A stretch of DNA of 64,000 bases from Trichoderma breve (GCF_028502605.1 NC_079232.1:3162001-3226000), one strand, 5' to 3'; positions 43,883 to 56,130 are shown, numbered from the stretch's first letter. Notes: a model not told the origin generated them from the letters alone. Numbers and translations are program-made.

Positions 43883-44764
43883 CTACTGCTCGAGTAGTTG
43901 CCCCTTGCTCGTACCATCAGATTGCTGATCGTTGGCTCTCTGAATAAGATCCTGAATAGCAGCCCACATAGCCACAGGATTAGAATACATTGGGAAATGG
44001 CCCGCACTGGGAATCTCGGCCAGCTCAACTCCAGCGGCTTCCAGCTTAGGGAGATACGAAAGACTCGCATGCTGTTCGCCAAACATGAAAGCCTTTATGA
44101 ATGGAAGGGCTAAAAACTTGGCTAGTAAACTGCCGCTGTCGGATAAATGCACCATGGATTCGAAGATTCCTCTGATAGCACCAACTTGAGCTCTCTGACG
44201 AATTGAAGCCGCATACAATGCGGCGGAGTAGAACGGAGACTGGCGGCAGCGGAGGATGAAATCGTTCAGAAACTCGTCCATATCTTCGCTGTGCCAGTCA
44301 AATATTTGTCGGCTGATGAAGCAATCCTCAGGCGCAAGATTTCCTTTAATATTGACGAAGCTGCGGATCGCCTCGGGTTTTCGGTGAGCCAGTTCAAGGG
44401 CAGTTAGACCACCCATTGAATGCCCTACAATGTGAAATTCGAGGATTTGGAAATGATGCAGCACCGCCTCTGCCGTTTTGACGAGAAAGCCGATGTTCAC
44501 TTTGGACAGATCTTCACACCAGCTTTCGCCGCACCCGGGAGCATCGTACGCAAGAAACGACTGTGCAGAGAAACCGGCATGGAACCGAATATCAACATAG
44601 TCTTCCTTAGAGCTGCCCCATCCGTGTAGAAATAGGATAGGTATCGAGGTAGAATTGCCGAGACGTCGGAAGAGGGCCAAGTCGATTGACGTACCATCAA
44701 TTTCTAGTCGGAGGCGCTCATGCGTAACGCCCAAGTTGGGCGATTCGGGTGTAATGTCGGACAT
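43883..44764 (-). CDS. Alpha/beta hydrolase (meta-cleavage-hydrolase / MhpC-like)
   Basis: An intronless gene of 293 aa on the minus strand. The oxyanion-loop HGWG is at 47-50, nucleophile elbow GHSMG at 114-118 (Ser116), and catalytic His256 in SAGHFPMYSNP. The acid is probably in the MFGEQHASL loop (about 227-235), where a Glu stands near the place of the usual Asp. No signal peptide is visible. The family includes C-C bond hydrolases of ring-cleavage products, lactonases and esterases. It ends 47 bases from the end of the regulator gene, and its promoter contains the third TCGG-N16-CCGA site, tying it to the aminotransferase/aldolase cluster. It may open an ester or lactone, or cleave a C-C bond, before transamination or aldol cleavage. 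Confidence 0.88.
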   Translation of the reverse strand: MSDITPESPNLGVTHERLRLEIDGTSIDLALFRRLGNSTSIPILFLHGWGSSKEDYVDIRFHAGFSAQSFLAYDAPGCGESWCEDLSKVNIGFLVKTAEAVLHHFQILEFHIVGHSMGGLTALELAHRKPEAIRSFVNIKGNLAPEDCFISRQIFDWHSEDMDEFLNDFILRCRQSPFYSAALYAASIRQRAQVGAIRGIFESMVHLSDSGSLLAKFLALPFIKAFMFGEQHASLSYLPKLEAAGVELAEIPSAGHFPMYSNPVAMWAAIQDLIQRANDQQSDGTSKGQLLEQ

Positions 44765-45342
44765 TCTGAAACCTTGTTTCTACTTCTTGAATACATGGAT
44801 TGTTTCTGCGTCATGATCCTTCTCTTGTCATGGAGACGTAAACCAAGCTTTATACATGTAGAATTCCGGCCGTGTGGGTCCGGGGTGATGCCTTTCGGCG
44901 AAGTGGTTATCACGCCGAACAGCATTCAAGGCCGGGTAACATTGCTTCGGGGACAGCACACAAGTCAAACTTGGAACTCAATGCTCTGAAAAAGACAGCC
45001 CACGGTACATATTCATGTATTGCATCATCACCACGTCTAATAAACCTGTATATTAGTAACAGACTGTAGCTTAAGGAAAGCAGCAGCAGTATAACGCCCT
45101 CCAATTAAGAAGACACAGATAGGGCAAACATTTTGTCAACTTAAAAATGAGATGAAAGGAAACGCACAAAAGAAATATATATATATATAAGACGTGGTGC
45201 AGCAATATAACTTATCAGTAGCCTTTCTCCCAGAAATATCTCTCTCAACATAGCTCTATTCTAGACTTATAGTACCGACATCGCCCTTCCATTTGACCCC
45301 GTCGTCCTTGCGATTAACCAATGCATTTCTGCTAAAGCGATG
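44765..45342. promoter_or_regulatory. Promoter region of the cluster hydrolase
   Basis: Between the hydrolase start and the 3' end of the DUF3632 gene, so its upstream elements belong to the hydrolase alone. Besides the operator at 44895-44918 there is a TA microsatellite at about 45175-45190. Confidence 0.5.
44895..44918. promoter_or_regulatory. Candidate operator, TCGG-N16-CCGA (copy 3)
   Basis: CGG at 44896-44898 and CCG at 44915-44917, 16 bases apart. Here the halves extend to a perfect 7-base inverted repeat, TTCGGCG (44894-44900) and CGCCGAA (44913-44919). It stands about 130 bases upstream of the hydrolase start. Confidence 0.7.
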
Positions 45343-46464
45343 CTAAATCTTAACCCAATTTCCTACAGCCTCCAGTTCTCTCTGAACCCGTGTGTCCTTG
45401 TCCTTAACCTTTCCCAACAGTTGTACCATGGTAGTCAAGGCGAGCCTAGTAAGGGTGTCTTCCCCCGCTTGTTCTGCTTCTTCTTTGATCTCCTCCAGTC
45501 TTTTCAACCAATACATCCATCGCCAGGGACTAAATGCCGCTGATGATCTGCGACCTAGCTCCGATGTAGCGAAGGTAGTTTTGCCTTGCCTGACGGTATC
45601 GGGGTTGTTCCACAACTTGTCTGACAGTTGGATGATTTTATTGTGTGCGACAACCAGCCAAAACTGCGCAGCCGGAAGTAAAGCGGCAATCGTGAGCTCA
45701 CGTAAATCCCTATGAGGATCCTCGTCACTCTGATCGTTGAAGCTGCCCAATGGACGAACAGTTTCAAAAGTGTCCTTAAAGACTAACAAAGCAATTTCGC
45801 ATAGATTGTCGTCTACCCCGGTGGACGCGAGCTTAGCCAGAAAGCAAGAGAAGTCGACGCGTTGGTCAGTACTCATAGTTGCACAATCCTTTACCCAGAA
45901 GTCCGTCATGTCCGCAGTGAAGAAAGGCAGACCTTCCCAAATAATGCCAGCGGATGTTGTGGCAATCTCAAGCTTGTTGTCATTGCTATCGCCGTCATTA
46001 CCGTTGTGGCTGTTTTGTGCTCGGCGCGTCAAATTCCCTTGCCCATGGAGTTGGACGATATGCAGGACCCATGTATCTTGTTCAGGGCTTGTATGGGAAA
46101 TATTTTTGCCCGCTTGATAGTAGACGTACCAAAGACACTGTAGCTGATACTTGAGCTCCTCAGCGGACTTCGCGTCGCGAGAATACGACTCATTGATGAA
46201 AGATATCTTGCTGTCAGCGAATCCCTGGAGACCATCGAAGTCATTCTGTTGAATTGCCTCCTCTATTGACTTTCGATCGTCTTCGGCAAGCCATAGTTGC
46301 CGGCCGATGTAATCATCCGCGACGGGTCTATCTTTAACTTGCATGATAAAGTTGCTGCAACTCTGCGGTACTGTGATCGCTGACAAATGAGTGTCGCCGT
46401 AATAAACGTTGAGAGAGTAGTAGGAGATTGTGAGAGGGGAATGGAGGACTTGGGAATTACTCAT
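45343..46464 (-). CDS. DUF3632-family fungal protein
   Basis: An intronless gene of 373 aa on the minus strand. It has the pattern of the DUF3632 family: an N-terminal helical part ending FADSKISFINESY, then a central WEGLPFFTADMTDFWVKD, FSCFLAKLASTGV, and a closing SPWRWMYWLKRLEEIKEEAEQAGED. A low-complexity insert rich in Asn and Asp (about 150-165) separates the halves. The family is widespread in Pezizomycotina and has no known function; no catalytic motif, membrane segment or signal peptide is visible. It marks the right border of the cluster, and its promoter lacks the shared operator as far as I can see. Confidence 0.8.
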   Translation of the reverse strand: MSNSQVLHSPLTISYYSLNVYYGDTHLSAITVPQSCSNFIMQVKDRPVADDYIGRQLWLAEDDRKSIEEAIQQNDFDGLQGFADSKISFINESYSRDAKSAEELKYQLQCLWYVYYQAGKNISHTSPEQDTWVLHIVQLHGQGNLTRRAQNSHNGNDGDSNDNKLEIATTSAGIIWEGLPFFTADMTDFWVKDCATMSTDQRVDFSCFLAKLASTGVDDNLCEIALLVFKDTFETVRPLGSFNDQSDEDPHRDLRELTIAALLPAAQFWLVVAHNKIIQLSDKLWNNPDTVRQGKTTFATSELGRRSSAAFSPWRWMYWLKRLEEIKEEAEQAGEDTLTRLALTTMVQLLGKVKDKDTRVQRELEAVGNWVKI

Positions 46465-49400
46465 GGACTGGACATAGCTACCCTAATATATAGCCAAAGT
46501 ACAAGTAGTGAACATCAATAGATGTTCGCTGTATGTCAGGGGCTAGTCACAAAGGGAACACTCCTCTGTTCATTGAACACGGATTAAGGCGTCAGTGTTC
46601 TCAACTAGCAGGCCAGCTGACCTGACGGACTGAATAAAGATATAAGATGGGGGTAAAAGGGACTTTCGCTTGTCATGAAGTTGAAATAGACCAATATAAG
46701 CGTGAGGTATACAAGCAAGAGATGGAATAATCCGGAGAATGCTTCAAAACAACTCGTAATCGTTATGATAGCAATCCCACGGTTGTAACAAGTGGCCTAT
46801 ATAATAACTAATATATTCGAGCAACCTGTAGATGATGAAGAAATTGAGGTCTCCTACTGGGTAAGCAACATAGCGTGAGACACTTGTGTGTTGGCAAGAC
46901 GCGGTTTTGGTACCATCAGATTCCCCGTCAGGCTCGTTATCATCGTCATCCCCCTTGATTCATAAACTGTGTAGTATAAGATTTATCATCTCAGTCAGTC
47001 AGAAACGAAATTTTATATGATGATGGTTGGAATTCAAAGGCATAGCCAGGGAATGCGAACATTTGAGCCATTCCCTGTCATCCAGACATATGCCCTACCT
47101 CACAGCGAATCTTTTCATCAATCTTCCCCAGATACTGCGCCTCTGCAAGTTTATTTCACATCGGACAACAAAACATATATTCCTTATATGCATGATTGGC
47201 TCTCACTTACAGGGGCATACATAGATTACAGGTGCAGTGAATCCAGTCAGTCGTAGGAGGAATCCTGGTCTCTTCCTTGTCAAGATGGATGTGGTGCCTA
47301 GTAAGCGCTTTGATCTCTTCTTTGTTCAAGAGATTCTCTTACAAAAGCTCTCAAATACGCCGTCTTGCTCCCAAATCTTGACCAAATCTTTCTCTACACC
47401 CTTCGCATCATCAAATATGACGAGTTTTCTACCATAGAAATGCAACGACTTTAATTCGGATGCTCTGGTCACAATCCACAGGGACTTCGTGTCTTATGGA
47501 CATGCTACGATAGTCGATTTACCTTGAGTCTCGATAAGCACGCCTCAGACAACGTAGCTGTTCGCGTTCGTTTAGTCGGAGCTCAAGGATACATGTACAA
47601 TATTCATGTCACGAAACATGCGACTGACAACAGCATGTACGAGGCATCAAAGAGCTAGACCTTCAATTCAGAAGAGTCAATCTATGAGCAAGATTGTGGA
47701 TGATGATCACCAGCCTCAGATGCCCGAGGGGAGATCCACCTAGGTACATGTAGTCTATAAAAAAGACAGTTAGACGAGAGCGGTTTCCTATCGACGGGGA
47801 GTTGGCACGGGTATGTCGTTAAAAGCTACGCGGCAGGCTCTGATTGTGTGTCTTTATATAGATTGACCTTTTTTTCTACGTGCTTCATGATCTGTAAACC
47901 CATACCCGTACACAAAGCTTTCGTTGTAGTTCCTTGCCTTTGTGTTTCTTACTTCGCTGCCACCCACATTTGATCTCAGCCCATATAAAATGGCAGAACA
48001 ATTGTCTCCATGTTCATGAGTTAGGAACAACCTTTTACTACATCATCTTCAGTCTGTGTCGTTTGTGTGTTCAATATGGTAAACCACTATTTCAGAGCGT
48101 GCGCCAGCGTGAGTCAACAATAACTATGAACCATGACAATAGTATTGTTTACTATTACTGGGCCACCCCATCAATAGACGATAACAAGGGCCCTGGATCT
48201 GTCATTTTCGTGAGAAACGATGGCTTGCTTGGCTGCATTTCTGATACGCAGGAACCGGGTGGGGGACGCACATCTAGACTGACAGATCTCGGCTTCTGGT
48301 AGTGGCGGTGACAGGGCAAACAGGGCATGTCAAGGTTCGTCACACGCCACCGTTATGGATATACTACTTCATGATTCATGCATACATATCACAAGTTCTA
48401 CGAGCACGCACTCCTCGAGTCATTTATATGGAATGTCTCATACTATGATATGTTTCGTGTAGTAGTAACCGGCTCTCTTTCCCTTTATGAGAGGCTCCGA
48501 AATATCCAAGGCATGGGTAAATACATGCAGCGTCTACACGAAACCACTACCTCGGCCGCTGTCGTAATGCCTCTTGGATACGTAATAGTATCCTCCCTGG
48601 ATTAAGGATTCCCTAGATCCGTAGGAAACTTCAGAGACGTCTACCGTGCAAGCCATGGAGTGCAATGGTGAATAAGGCCGCTCCACGTGCTAAGCTGCCT
48701 GTCTCAAAGGGTTACGTTTTGTGCCCCCTCACTTACACGTATTTCGGCCCCGATCCATTGACGTCTACTCCATACTGAGCACAATGCAGGCATGGATTCG
48801 GAGAGCGCACAAAAATCTCGAATCTAGCACGTCCCAAAGTTACGAGCATAGTATGTATACGGGCCATTGTCTTACAGCAACCTAAAAAGTCTCCGGGCCC
48901 ATTGACAAGTAGTAGTCGTCATGGACATAGGCAAGGGACCCTTCTCCAACATGACAAGTGACAGGTTTTTGAATCAGCAAAGTTGGACTGCCGGGACGCG
49001 AGAGGGATGGGGTTGAAACCAAGGTTTTCCCCTCTCAGCTGAGCCGAACTCCTTGTGAACCTGCGAATCATATCGTACTCCGTAGAGCGCTGGGGTATCG
49101 GAAAAAAAATTCGGCTTGTATTTCACGGCATGGCGCACAGACGGTGGCTGAGAACCGGTGAGGCGATTGCAGCGCATATGGGGGCCTAATATCACGAATG
49201 AGTCAGCCGAAGCATTATGAGCTCAACATGATCCAATCTGTAGAGTACTTGTACCGTCTCAACAAAGCCAAGAAGATGTTGTTTTTTTTTTTTTTTTGAC
49301 GAGGATATGGCTTTGTTGTGTACGGAGTAGCCACGCCCAACTCGACGGGCAAATGACCCTGGCCTGTCAATGTCATGCAGACACACTACACAAGTGCCGT

Positions 49401-52400
49401 GGAAACAGATGATGCGTTCACATGTGAATCCATCAGATGCCGCATTGACTACTAGTCAAAGATGTAACAGCTGCCCGTCCTTCGTACATCGGGGAAATGG
49501 TACCTTGCATCCGTCCCCATCGTAACAAAGTCGTACGAGTATGTCACCATTAGTTCGGAATGTTGGTGGCCATAGCTCAGGCGTGCTGTAGCAGAGAGGT
49601 GGTTTTTGCAGGAACTTTGTCAACTTCCAAGTCTCGAACAGTGAAGCCGTCCAACAGCTCAACAGGTGGTGGAACGATCAGGTGTTGTCGGCCTCAAGCA
49701 GCAATACTGAAATTCTCGCCATTGTTGGCGCTAGCCGATGTCTTTCGGCCTGCGCTGTCATCGCTTCTCGGTGTGAGTGTATCCGGTTTCACTAAAGCGC
49801 CCACCTGGCTGTCAAAAGAAAAGAAAAAATGGCATGTGTGGAAGTCTGGACCCCGGTTCCGTCGATCGGAAAGGAGCCGGCCGGGTGTATCCAATATACG
49901 AGTTGACGTAAACCTGCATGCTTTTGGCTTCCCGCGGGAACGAAGGAAGAACGAAGAGGCAGTGACGGTGACGGTGACAGAGTTGACTTGCAGCGGCATA
50001 GTATTATGGTAGGATTGATTCTTGGCCAAGCGCGGGATGAAAGCCACAAATTTCGCATCCGAACATCGGCATGGGTCATCGGTGTTATTGATCTCTCAGC
50101 TTCTGACAGGCGCGATGCGGCTGATGGACAAGATATGCCCGTCAGACAGATTCTGCAAATTTGCAGTTAAGTTTCAATAGGCGAGGTCAACCCGGCTCTA
50201 GCTCGATTGTTAGTCCAATGACTCCCTTGTCCGATAAGACTCAACTTGTACGGGGAAGTTGAGCTGTAGGCCGAAGAGATTTGGCGAGCTGAGAGGCCTC
50301 ATCTCATCTAACGGTCAATCTCAAGATGGATCTGATCTTAAATGATGAACCAGGTACCATCGAACACACATCTTGCGGCTTCTCATCTGTCCGGCTTTTT
50401 CCCGTCCAAACCCATAGTGCAGTCGACACAATTCAATCCCGTCCGCAATGTAAAATATTCCGCCCCCAAGAAGTATTTACTCCCGGATTGACTCAGACTC
50501 GTCTCGTCTCGTTCCGCGCTGCGGTACGGCACACGAGCAGGGCTACAACGCCCAAACGCCCAGGCCCCAAACTTCGACAGCACTAAACGACGCCACCTGA
50601 AAATTGCCCAAGCTCGTCGCATGGGGGTCCTTAAAGACGGGACGCCATCCGTATGGACAGTTATTCTCTGGCGTGTGGCCGGTGGCGTTGCTTCAGGGGG
50701 TAGGCTGAGGTTGCCTGTCCCGAACCCGCCCAGATCTAAGGATTGCGCACCTGTGCTTGTGGAAATAACAAGTGCGATGTCAGACATGGTGCTATTCCAG
50801 TGGGTTGGGCAAATGACATGACACATCAGAACAACGCCCATGTACATAATATTCTCGTGGCATGTGCTGTAAAGAGTTGAAAACAAAACGGAAGAGAATT
50901 GAAAGAGGATTGTGCTCAACGGGGTCCATCCGCATCATTCGAAGCGTCACTGAGATGATCCATCTGTAGGGAGTACTAAGGGAGCTCAATATTGAGTTGT
51001 TCTGGGATATACTTCCGAAATCGATAAGCTGAGGTGCACAGCTCTCCTTCGGAGTCTTTCTACCAGCTCACCAGCCCAAGCATTTATCTTCGCAACTCCG
51101 ATATCTTCTCGTAGTGATGATCTAGGTATGTACTAGCACAAGCCATAGTTGCCCATAGTTGCGTTATTGCGTGTATCTGAGGCTGAGGCTGAGGCTAGGC
51201 CCACATCCAGACAAAGACAGTGCTGATCTAGCGTATCAAGTACTATTGGATTCTACGATACCTGTTCTGGCCTACCCGGCAAGAGAACCTTGGAATACAT
51301 ATTTTAGATTGAGTTAACTGAGCGACAGCTGAGGACGAAATACGGCTCAGAGTTTATGTTTAAATTAGTTTGTGAACCTGCCCTTCAAAAAATACTATAT
51401 CTGTTGTCTGATTCACAATATTCATGGTTGATATCAAGGCATAGTTGAGGCTGTGGGTAATATCAAACAAAGCTCCTGGCACTTAGTGTTTTTGGGGTTG
51501 TAAATCGGCCCATTTCACATGGGTTCTCAACGCCAGTCTCATGGCGCAACAGTTTCCCGATATTGCTCAAAAAACCAACGTCGGCCCACCTATAATTAAC
51601 ATTTCACTGCTATTGTCCTAGCATGGAAAGGTTTCTGTACCCAGTGCCGTAAGTGAAGCTGTGCGGCGATGCGGATTCGTTACGCCCGATGCCGCTCGCA
51701 CACGCTACACCAGAGACGCGATAGTAACAACAGGGCCTGTTCGAAGTAGCGTTCTCACCTGCTACGGAGTACGCTCCGCACCAAGGGGGCCGGCCTCAAC
51801 AGCGGGCCTGACCCTTCGTAGATCTGGTGCGGGCGGGAGTTGATTGACATTCACATACCATTGCAACTATAACGAGCAGTGCCGATGATCTGTGCCGAGT
51901 AAGCTGCGTCACAAGCACTTAATAATGCTCATGAATCGTATAGCTAGGTATGTCTGTGAACTAGTATTCATTTGCCAAGACCTGGAGTCGGATTTTCTTT
52001 CTACGTATCGCGCTTTGCAGAGCGTGGAGTAGAAATTCAGATGCTGTTGGGAGATTTGAGGAGATACCACGGCATATACTAGCATCGGTCACGCCGTCGA
52101 CTTAAGGACTTCCAAGGGTTGAGAGATGAAATGAGAAAGACAACAGGCACTAAACCGCCGTCGCAAGCACGAGAATAGAAGCAAACCAACACACCTTTGT
52201 AATTGGTGTTCTTCGTACTCCGTACAAGCACTGTAAATAATAGAGGTGCTCGACCTCCACACTACACTGGATGCTTCCACGAGCCTTGCACGTGGATTAG
52301 GCCAGGGACACTACAAAGCAAGATGTGAGACGTTAGTGCCTCTGGCTTGACCCTGAAGCCGTTCGCTTCTGGATAGCCATTCACATGCCCCGCCCAGAAG

Positions 52401-55400
52401 CAGGGGATATGAAATTTAGGCAGGGTCGACTCTGGTTCTGGACAGCCACAATGGGTTAAGGTGAAGCCAAAGCCGGAAATAGGTTTGATGGGGAAAACAG
52501 AACAGGAAATGAGAAGAATCTAAGCGGGCGGGGCGGCATTTTGGTCCTCGGACTAGCCCACCCAGTGAGGCGTGTGTCATGAGCTTTCCCCTAGCACCTT
52601 TGTGTGTAGTGGGAGAGCTGATGCGATGTCGTCACACCAGGGAGAGGAGGGATCTGCCATGGAGTGATGAATGATGCCTGACAAATGCCACATTAGATTT
52701 GCCCTGGTATTGTACATTGTATGTAGTACTTGTAGTGCCTTTGAAAGACTTCAGTGTAGTATGCCGATGATGCCGACATACGAGTATAGACTCTTGGTCG
52801 GGAGGGGATACCAGTCCGAAGTGGCCTCGGGGTCGTGAACTTTTTGGACAGGTATCGTTCCGGGATATCGGGATGAGATTGTCCCCGTTGTTGGTGAATA
52901 GAGATCTTCCGTGTTTGGCGTAGTAGTATGATATGCGTGACATGGCAGAGGGCCGCTACGCTGGCGAACGAACCTAGAATACTGGGGATGGCACAGTTTG
53001 GTCAGAAATCGCACTGCGATGCATCATAAATCAGACCTGCTGGGCTGACATGATGATCAGGCGCCTTGAAATTCGCTTATTGGTGCCTTTCAAATGTTCG
53101 ACTTTCCCTTTAAACTTTCAATATTGAACGCAGCAATATCTCTCCTTACGGGCGGAAGAGATAAGACAGCCAAATCATATTGTATGCGGCTCAGCTGTCT
53201 CAGAACATGTGTGGCTGGGGGTGAACCATATGAACGGGATGTCCTTGTATGCGCAAGGCTGGTTCGTGTTAGCTGAAACAACCGCCCGAATAAACCTGTC
53301 ACTTTCTTCCTTTTTGCCTCCTAAAAATTGAAACCAGCAGCCTGGTGAGTCGAGTCTCTTGATTAGCTTGCCCGACTTACTACGGCTTGTTCTATTATAT
53401 CCCTACCACAATTGACGTTGCCCAAATGATGGTGGCTGACCTTGAAATAGAAGTTGGATGCATCTCCATGCTGGGCTAGCAGTATGATAAACTCGTAATA
53501 TCTCATTGAGGGCCATTCTTGACAAAAAATGATAGAAATTAGTTGCCACTAGCGGTCATGGGTAGGTGAGTGATTTGAAATGCGATACGAAGCCGTACTC
53601 GTTTCTTGGAGCCGACGAGAGTAGTTGAACCGGGACCACGGCTTGTTGAATGGCGGCCTCTTGGACGAATGTGCGCAAAGCTAATGAGACATATAGGCGC
53701 AGCAAAAGGGAGAGAATATTGTCCTCAAGGGGCCGCTTCCAACGCTGCAGAGGTAATTCAAGGAGGTTCGCGATGGCATCCGGTTTTCAGACTTTTGACC
53801 AATGCCTCCCTGCAGCATCAATGTGATAGCAATAACCTCTTGGGTGTGCTGTGGCGCAGTATGTACGGAGTACGGAGCGCAAGTTAGCTTCTGTACTGGT
53901 GGTCATCAGGGTTGCTGAATGTGCCCTGGACGCGCGCGGAGCAACTTGTAGGGAGGATACACGTCAGACGAACTCCAACTCGGTCTGAGAGTTCATCTGG
54001 CATCGAATTGCGGAGAACTGAGCAAGGCAAGGCAACAGAATGAACAGAATAGCCTTCCATGACGCGGAGGCGCCGTATTACCGCAATCAGTTGGGCAATT
54101 TGAGTCTCAGTTTGACCTGACCGTTGCACCCGTCGCCTCGGGACACAATGACATCTAGTTGCTGGTGCTACGGGGAGAACTCGAGAGCATGGGCCACAGA
54201 CAGCCGGGGCCACATTGTGATGCCGGAGGAGACGTCTGCATGTCCCCTGCGTCCATCCCTGCTCATGTCCTTGGCAGTCCACCAGAACCCCTGCGGATTG
54301 TCCCTCTTAGCGCAGGCGCTTGGTAGTTCCCTTGCCCCCGGAGCCATCCAGCTAGGCCTGGCTGTCACTTTTGTCACCCTGGCGAGAGACCTGAGCATGT
54401 GGTGACGAAGGCAGTATCAGACATGTATCTAGGGGCGTGGATACGAGTCGAGTTGACAGCCACGCCTTGGAGTGGTGATGGGATTGACCAAGGGGCGAGT
54501 GATTGGTGGCAAGGCGGAACAGGAACACCTGGGTGGGTAGAACAAGTCCCAATATTAGTTGCTCGAACAGCTTTTCCAGCACGGTTGGCGCCAGATGCGG
54601 TTCCAATTCAATAACAGCAGCCTCCCCAGACCAGACAAGAGCCGCTTGTCTGACCTTTTTCTTTCTCTCGATTCGTGTTGGGCATCCTCGAACGCTGCTT
54701 GATAGCAAAGCGCCCACCTCTTTGGACGAGCCTCTGTGATAGCGGGCGACGAGAGATAGAAAGCGGCCAATCGAACCAGTCAGCTAGCCGCCGGCATCGC
54801 AAGAACACAGCAGACAAGCGCCAATCAACAGCCAGCATACCTGCAGCATACCTGGACGAAGTACAAAGTCGCACAGCTAGAGAGAGTGTGCACGATAATT
54901 GCGAGTACTCAAGCGCGAGGCATCAACGTGGGAAGAGCAAAAAAAAAAAAAGGGCTGAACCCACTGCAGCGTCTCTGGGCTCATTTTCCGCACTCTCAGC
55001 GTGGCCTTCCCCCCCGTGCCCCTTCTCGCCTGGAGCAAGAACGCTGCCAGCCCCCGAAAGCAAAGGCCAGGGAGCACCTGAACCAGCCAAGACACCCTGT
55101 TCGTGCGCTGCCCGTCTCGGATCGCCGCCTTGCATGTCGAGCGCATTCCGATTCCACCACCACTGAACTGATCTGATCGCCTGAGGCCGTCAGCACCGAG
55201 TTCTGCTCTGCAACGAACCGCTCGACTCGGCTTACGCATGCTAATTGCGGCGTCAATTGCATTGCATCGAATCGTCCGTCCTGTAAGTCCGCTAGCTCTC
55301 CTGTAGCTTCAGCCCTGCCGCTATTTCGCCTCCCCAGCCCGCCTCCCAAGCACCAGCATCAGCACCAGCGCCAGCACGGCATGACTGCTGCGGCTGCGTA

Positions 55401-56130
55401 AGGCGGCGACAAAGATCGCAGAGTGGCCCTTGAGCTGCTGCCCGCTGCTGCCCGCCTCCGCCATTCCCGTCGCCTTCGTGCGCCTTCGTGTGTTGTCACG
55501 GAAGCTGCCGGGCGAATGACTGTTGTTCATTCCTCGGCTCCGCCTCCCGCCTCCCACGGCCTCCTTTCATTCCAGACTCGGCCCGGCACTGCTTCCCACA
55601 ACAGAACCAGCGATCGCTGAGGCATGGTGCGGTTTCAATTGCTGATGACGCAGGGCAATCTAGGTACTAGATACTAGATACTAGACTGTACGATACCAAG
55701 CGGAACTCCAGATCTGGAGAGCAGCAGGAGCAGCCCTACGTAGGCACTTGCTTACTTGCCCGCTCTCCATCCTCCCGTGACACCACACAATACAGGCCGT
55801 CGCAACTGGATTCCGCCACGAACAACAACTAACTCGACTGCTCCAATAAGCATCAAATCATCTTCCTGTCTGACACACCAAGAACCTTTCTGCCTCTGAT
55901 ACTCTAACCCTAACACGCAAGAACAACGACCGTCTGTTTACCGCCATTGCACCGTCCCATCCACGCGACAGAGACGACTTCCGCCACTCCCAACTATTGG
56001 ATATTTGTGTGTTGTGACTATTCCGGACTCGACGCGGCCCAGTCGTATCTGATATTACTCGCCCCGACCTGGATTCATAAGACTTGTCATCCGATGACCT
56101 GAACAACAACTAGTGTCCTTGGCCTCTGTA
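46465..56130. other. 9.7 kb region without recognisable protein gene
   Basis: Open frames here are short, overlap on both strands and lack protein-like composition. Visible elements: a T16 run at 49282-49297, GGCTGA repeats near 51179-51197, five TACGGAGTA nonamers between 49 and 54 kb, an A-run near 54939-54951, and a TACTAGA repeat around 55665-55685. From about 54.9 kb the DNA becomes C/T-rich, as expected of a long leader and promoter of the RasGEF gene. It may hold non-coding transcripts, old decayed mobile DNA or an extended control region. No tRNA, LTR or terminal inverted repeat was recognised. Confidence 0.45.
49075..53882. repeat. Dispersed nonamer TACGGAGTA, five copies in 4.8 kb
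   Basis: Copies at 49075-49083 (complement), 49321-49329, 51763-51771, 52216-52224 (complement) and 53874-53882; a sixth lies at 31455-31463. Several are flanked to give GTACGGAGTAC-like near-palindromes. About 0.5 copy would be expected in 64 kb at equal base use. Confidence 0.6.

Noticed and set aside
49560..50079. Overlapping frames of 95-150 codons on both strands
   Set aside because: Composition is not protein-like, both strands are open together and no splice pattern joins them to anything.
46465..56130. Possible mobile element in the gene desert
   Set aside because: No transposase, reverse transcriptase, long terminal repeat or terminal inverted repeat could be recognised.
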